Positions 62,964-64,000 of a stretch of 64,000 nucleotides of DNA are shown piece after piece. Position numbers and translations under genes: made by a program. The DNA is from Verrucomicrobiota bacterium (GTDB taxonomy: Bacteria > Verrucomicrobiota > Kiritimatiellia > CAJWTS01). Each line of letters opens with the position of its first letter. Position 1 is the first letter of the stretch. A model generated the notes under the pieces. It saw nothing but the letters and a program-made list of their open reading frames with translations. It did no database searches and was not told where the DNA came from. Location: NCBI GenBank assembly GCA_027623315.1, contig JAQBYD010000004.1, forward strand, positions 1 through 64,000, in the 5' to 3' direction.

Positions 62964-64000
62964 ATGAGTACTACCATCGACACCATCGAAACTATGCGCC
63001 GCCTGTTTGGGTTTCATAAGTTTCGCCCGAACCAAGCCGAGATTGTAAACGCCATATTGGAGCGGCGAGATGTATTTGCCGTCATGCCGACCGGTGGCGG
63101 CAAATCCCTATGCTTTCAACTCCCCGCGGCGATTCTGCCCGGAACTTGCGTCGTGATCAGTCCGCTGATCTCGTTGATGAAGGACCAGTTGGATGCGGTG
63201 CGTGCGCTCGGGTTGTCGGCGGAGTATCTGAACAGTTCCCAGGCGGCACGCGAGCAAGCGCGCGTCACGGGCCAGTTGAAGGCCGGAGCCTGCCGTCTGC
63301 TCTATGTAGCCCCGGAACGATTCGCGATGCAGGACTTTCGTGCCGTGCTGAAGCGTCTGACCATCTCATTCTTCGCGATCGACGAGGCGCACTGTATCTC
63401 CGATTGGGGCCATGACTTCCGGCCTGACTACCTGACGCTCTCGGAGATCATGCGGGACTTCCCGGGTACTCCGGTCGCCGCCTTCACGGCCACCGCGACC
63501 GAGAGTGTTCAGTCGCAGATCGTGCATCGGCTCGGATTGCGCTCACCCTTGACCGTGCGCGCATCGTTCAATCGCCCGAATCTATTCTACGAAGTAGTCC
63601 AAAAGACGGATGAAGACCGGCAGGTCCTGAACTTCGTGCGCTCGCGACCCGGGCAGTCCGGGATTATCTACCGCACGACGCGCCGCGATGTCGAGGAGAT
63701 GGCGCAGTTCCTGTCCGCGAATGAGATCCCCGCGGTTCCTTATCATGCGGGGCTCGAGCCGGCGGAGAGAACTCGCAACCAGGAGGCGTTCATTCGAGAT
63801 GAAGCGCCTGTGGTGGTTGCTACGATCGCCTTCGGTATGGGAATCGACAAGCCAAACGTGCGCTACGTGGTCCACGCCGATCTTCCAAAGAATCTGGAGG
63901 GCTATTACCAGGAGACCGGCCGCGCGGGCCGCGATGGTGATCCGGCACATTGTCTGTTGCTGTACGGATTCGAGGACGTACCCCGGCTCAAATTCTTTAT
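62964..64000 (+). CDS. recQ: RecQ-type ATP-dependent DNA helicase (partial)
   Basis: The frame runs from ATG 62964 to the window edge, about 345 codons. Motif 0 FRPNQAEIV, Walker A MPTGGGKSLCFQLP, motif II IDEAHCISDWGHDFRPDY, motif III AFTATAT and motif VI QETGRAGRDG are all in place, as in superfamily 2 RecQ helicases, which unwind DNA 3' to 5' in recombination and repair. The zinc-binding and HRDC parts lie beyond the window. Confidence 0.94.
   Translation, partial: MSTTIDTIETMRRLFGFHKFRPNQAEIVNAILERRDVFAVMPTGGGKSLCFQLPAAILPGTCVVISPLISLMKDQLDAVRALGLSAEYLNSSQAAREQARVTGQLKAGACRLLYVAPERFAMQDFRAVLKRLTISFFAIDEAHCISDWGHDFRPDYLTLSEIMRDFPGTPVAAFTATATESVQSQIVHRLGLRSPLTVRASFNRPNLFYEVVQKTDEDRQVLNFVRSRPGQSGIIYRTTRRDVEEMAQFLSANEIPAVPYHAGLEPAERTRNQEAFIRDEAPVVVATIAFGMGIDKPNVRYVVHADLPKNLEGYYQETGRAGRDGDPAHCLLLYGFEDVPRLKFF

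Overview
This 64 kb window is a GC-rich, densely coded bacterial chromosome segment. It most resembles the PVC superphylum, and Kiritimatiellota/Lentisphaerota-like bacteria in particular. That placement is an inference from gene content: a type II glutamine synthetase, formylglycine-enzyme-fold secreted proteins, autotransporter-associated beta-strand repeats, a Ser/Thr kinase with DWG in place of DFG, and a division/cell-wall cluster with a DNPR-type MurE. No rRNA gene or other species-level marker is present.

Layout. (1) 0-8.3 kb, minus strand: a glutamine block of type II glutamine synthetase, amtB-glnK behind a near-consensus sigma-54 promoter, pyrG and carB. It joins ammonium uptake, glutamine synthesis and two glutamine-consuming enzymes of pyrimidine synthesis. 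(2) 8.7-26.7 kb: an accessory region. A kinase gene comes first, then tRNA-Leu(CAG) at 9.8 kb and tRNA-Val(UAC) at 26.6 kb bracket an FkbM-type methyltransferase, a vapBC module, several gene remnants, two formylglycine-enzyme-like secreted proteins, an SGNH hydrolase, an aldo-keto reductase, a frameshifted beta-strand-repeat protein, a C39-like protein and a GH94 phosphorylase. (3) 26.7-34.9 kb: a membrane protein, a histidine kinase/response regulator pair running into nrdR, an unknown gene and purC, then a Nudix-like gene and ligA on the other strand. (4) 35-41.5 kb: murG standing alone, a remnant and repeat zone, a small lipoprotein, a gmhB-like phosphatase with a sugar isomerase-like gene, a large unknown protein and a class II aldolase. 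(5) 42-53.3 kb: the dcw cluster, mraZ-rsmH-small ORF-ftsL-ftsI-murE-murF-mraY-murD-LysM lipoprotein-ftsW, largely with overlapping or closely spaced genes. (6) 53.5-57.6 kb, minus strand: a TPR lipoprotein, a CvpA-family gene and dnaG. (7) 57.7-64 kb, plus strand: rpmE, prfA-prmC followed by two coupled unknown genes, ssb, a small membrane ORF and a recQ gene that runs off the window.

The strongest non-gene signals are a pair of 181-bp palindromic, TA-flanked elements in opposite orientation at 16.6 and 36.4 kb (MITE-like), the sigma-54 promoter of amtB, a possible -1 frameshift site in the beta-strand-repeat gene, and dispersed short repeats in intergenic DNA. The best candidates for undescribed biology are the 62-residue ORF coupled between rsmH and ftsL, the LysM lipoprotein between murD and ftsW, and the two unknown genes translationally chained to prmC, the first of which has a faint sigma-region-4-like segment.
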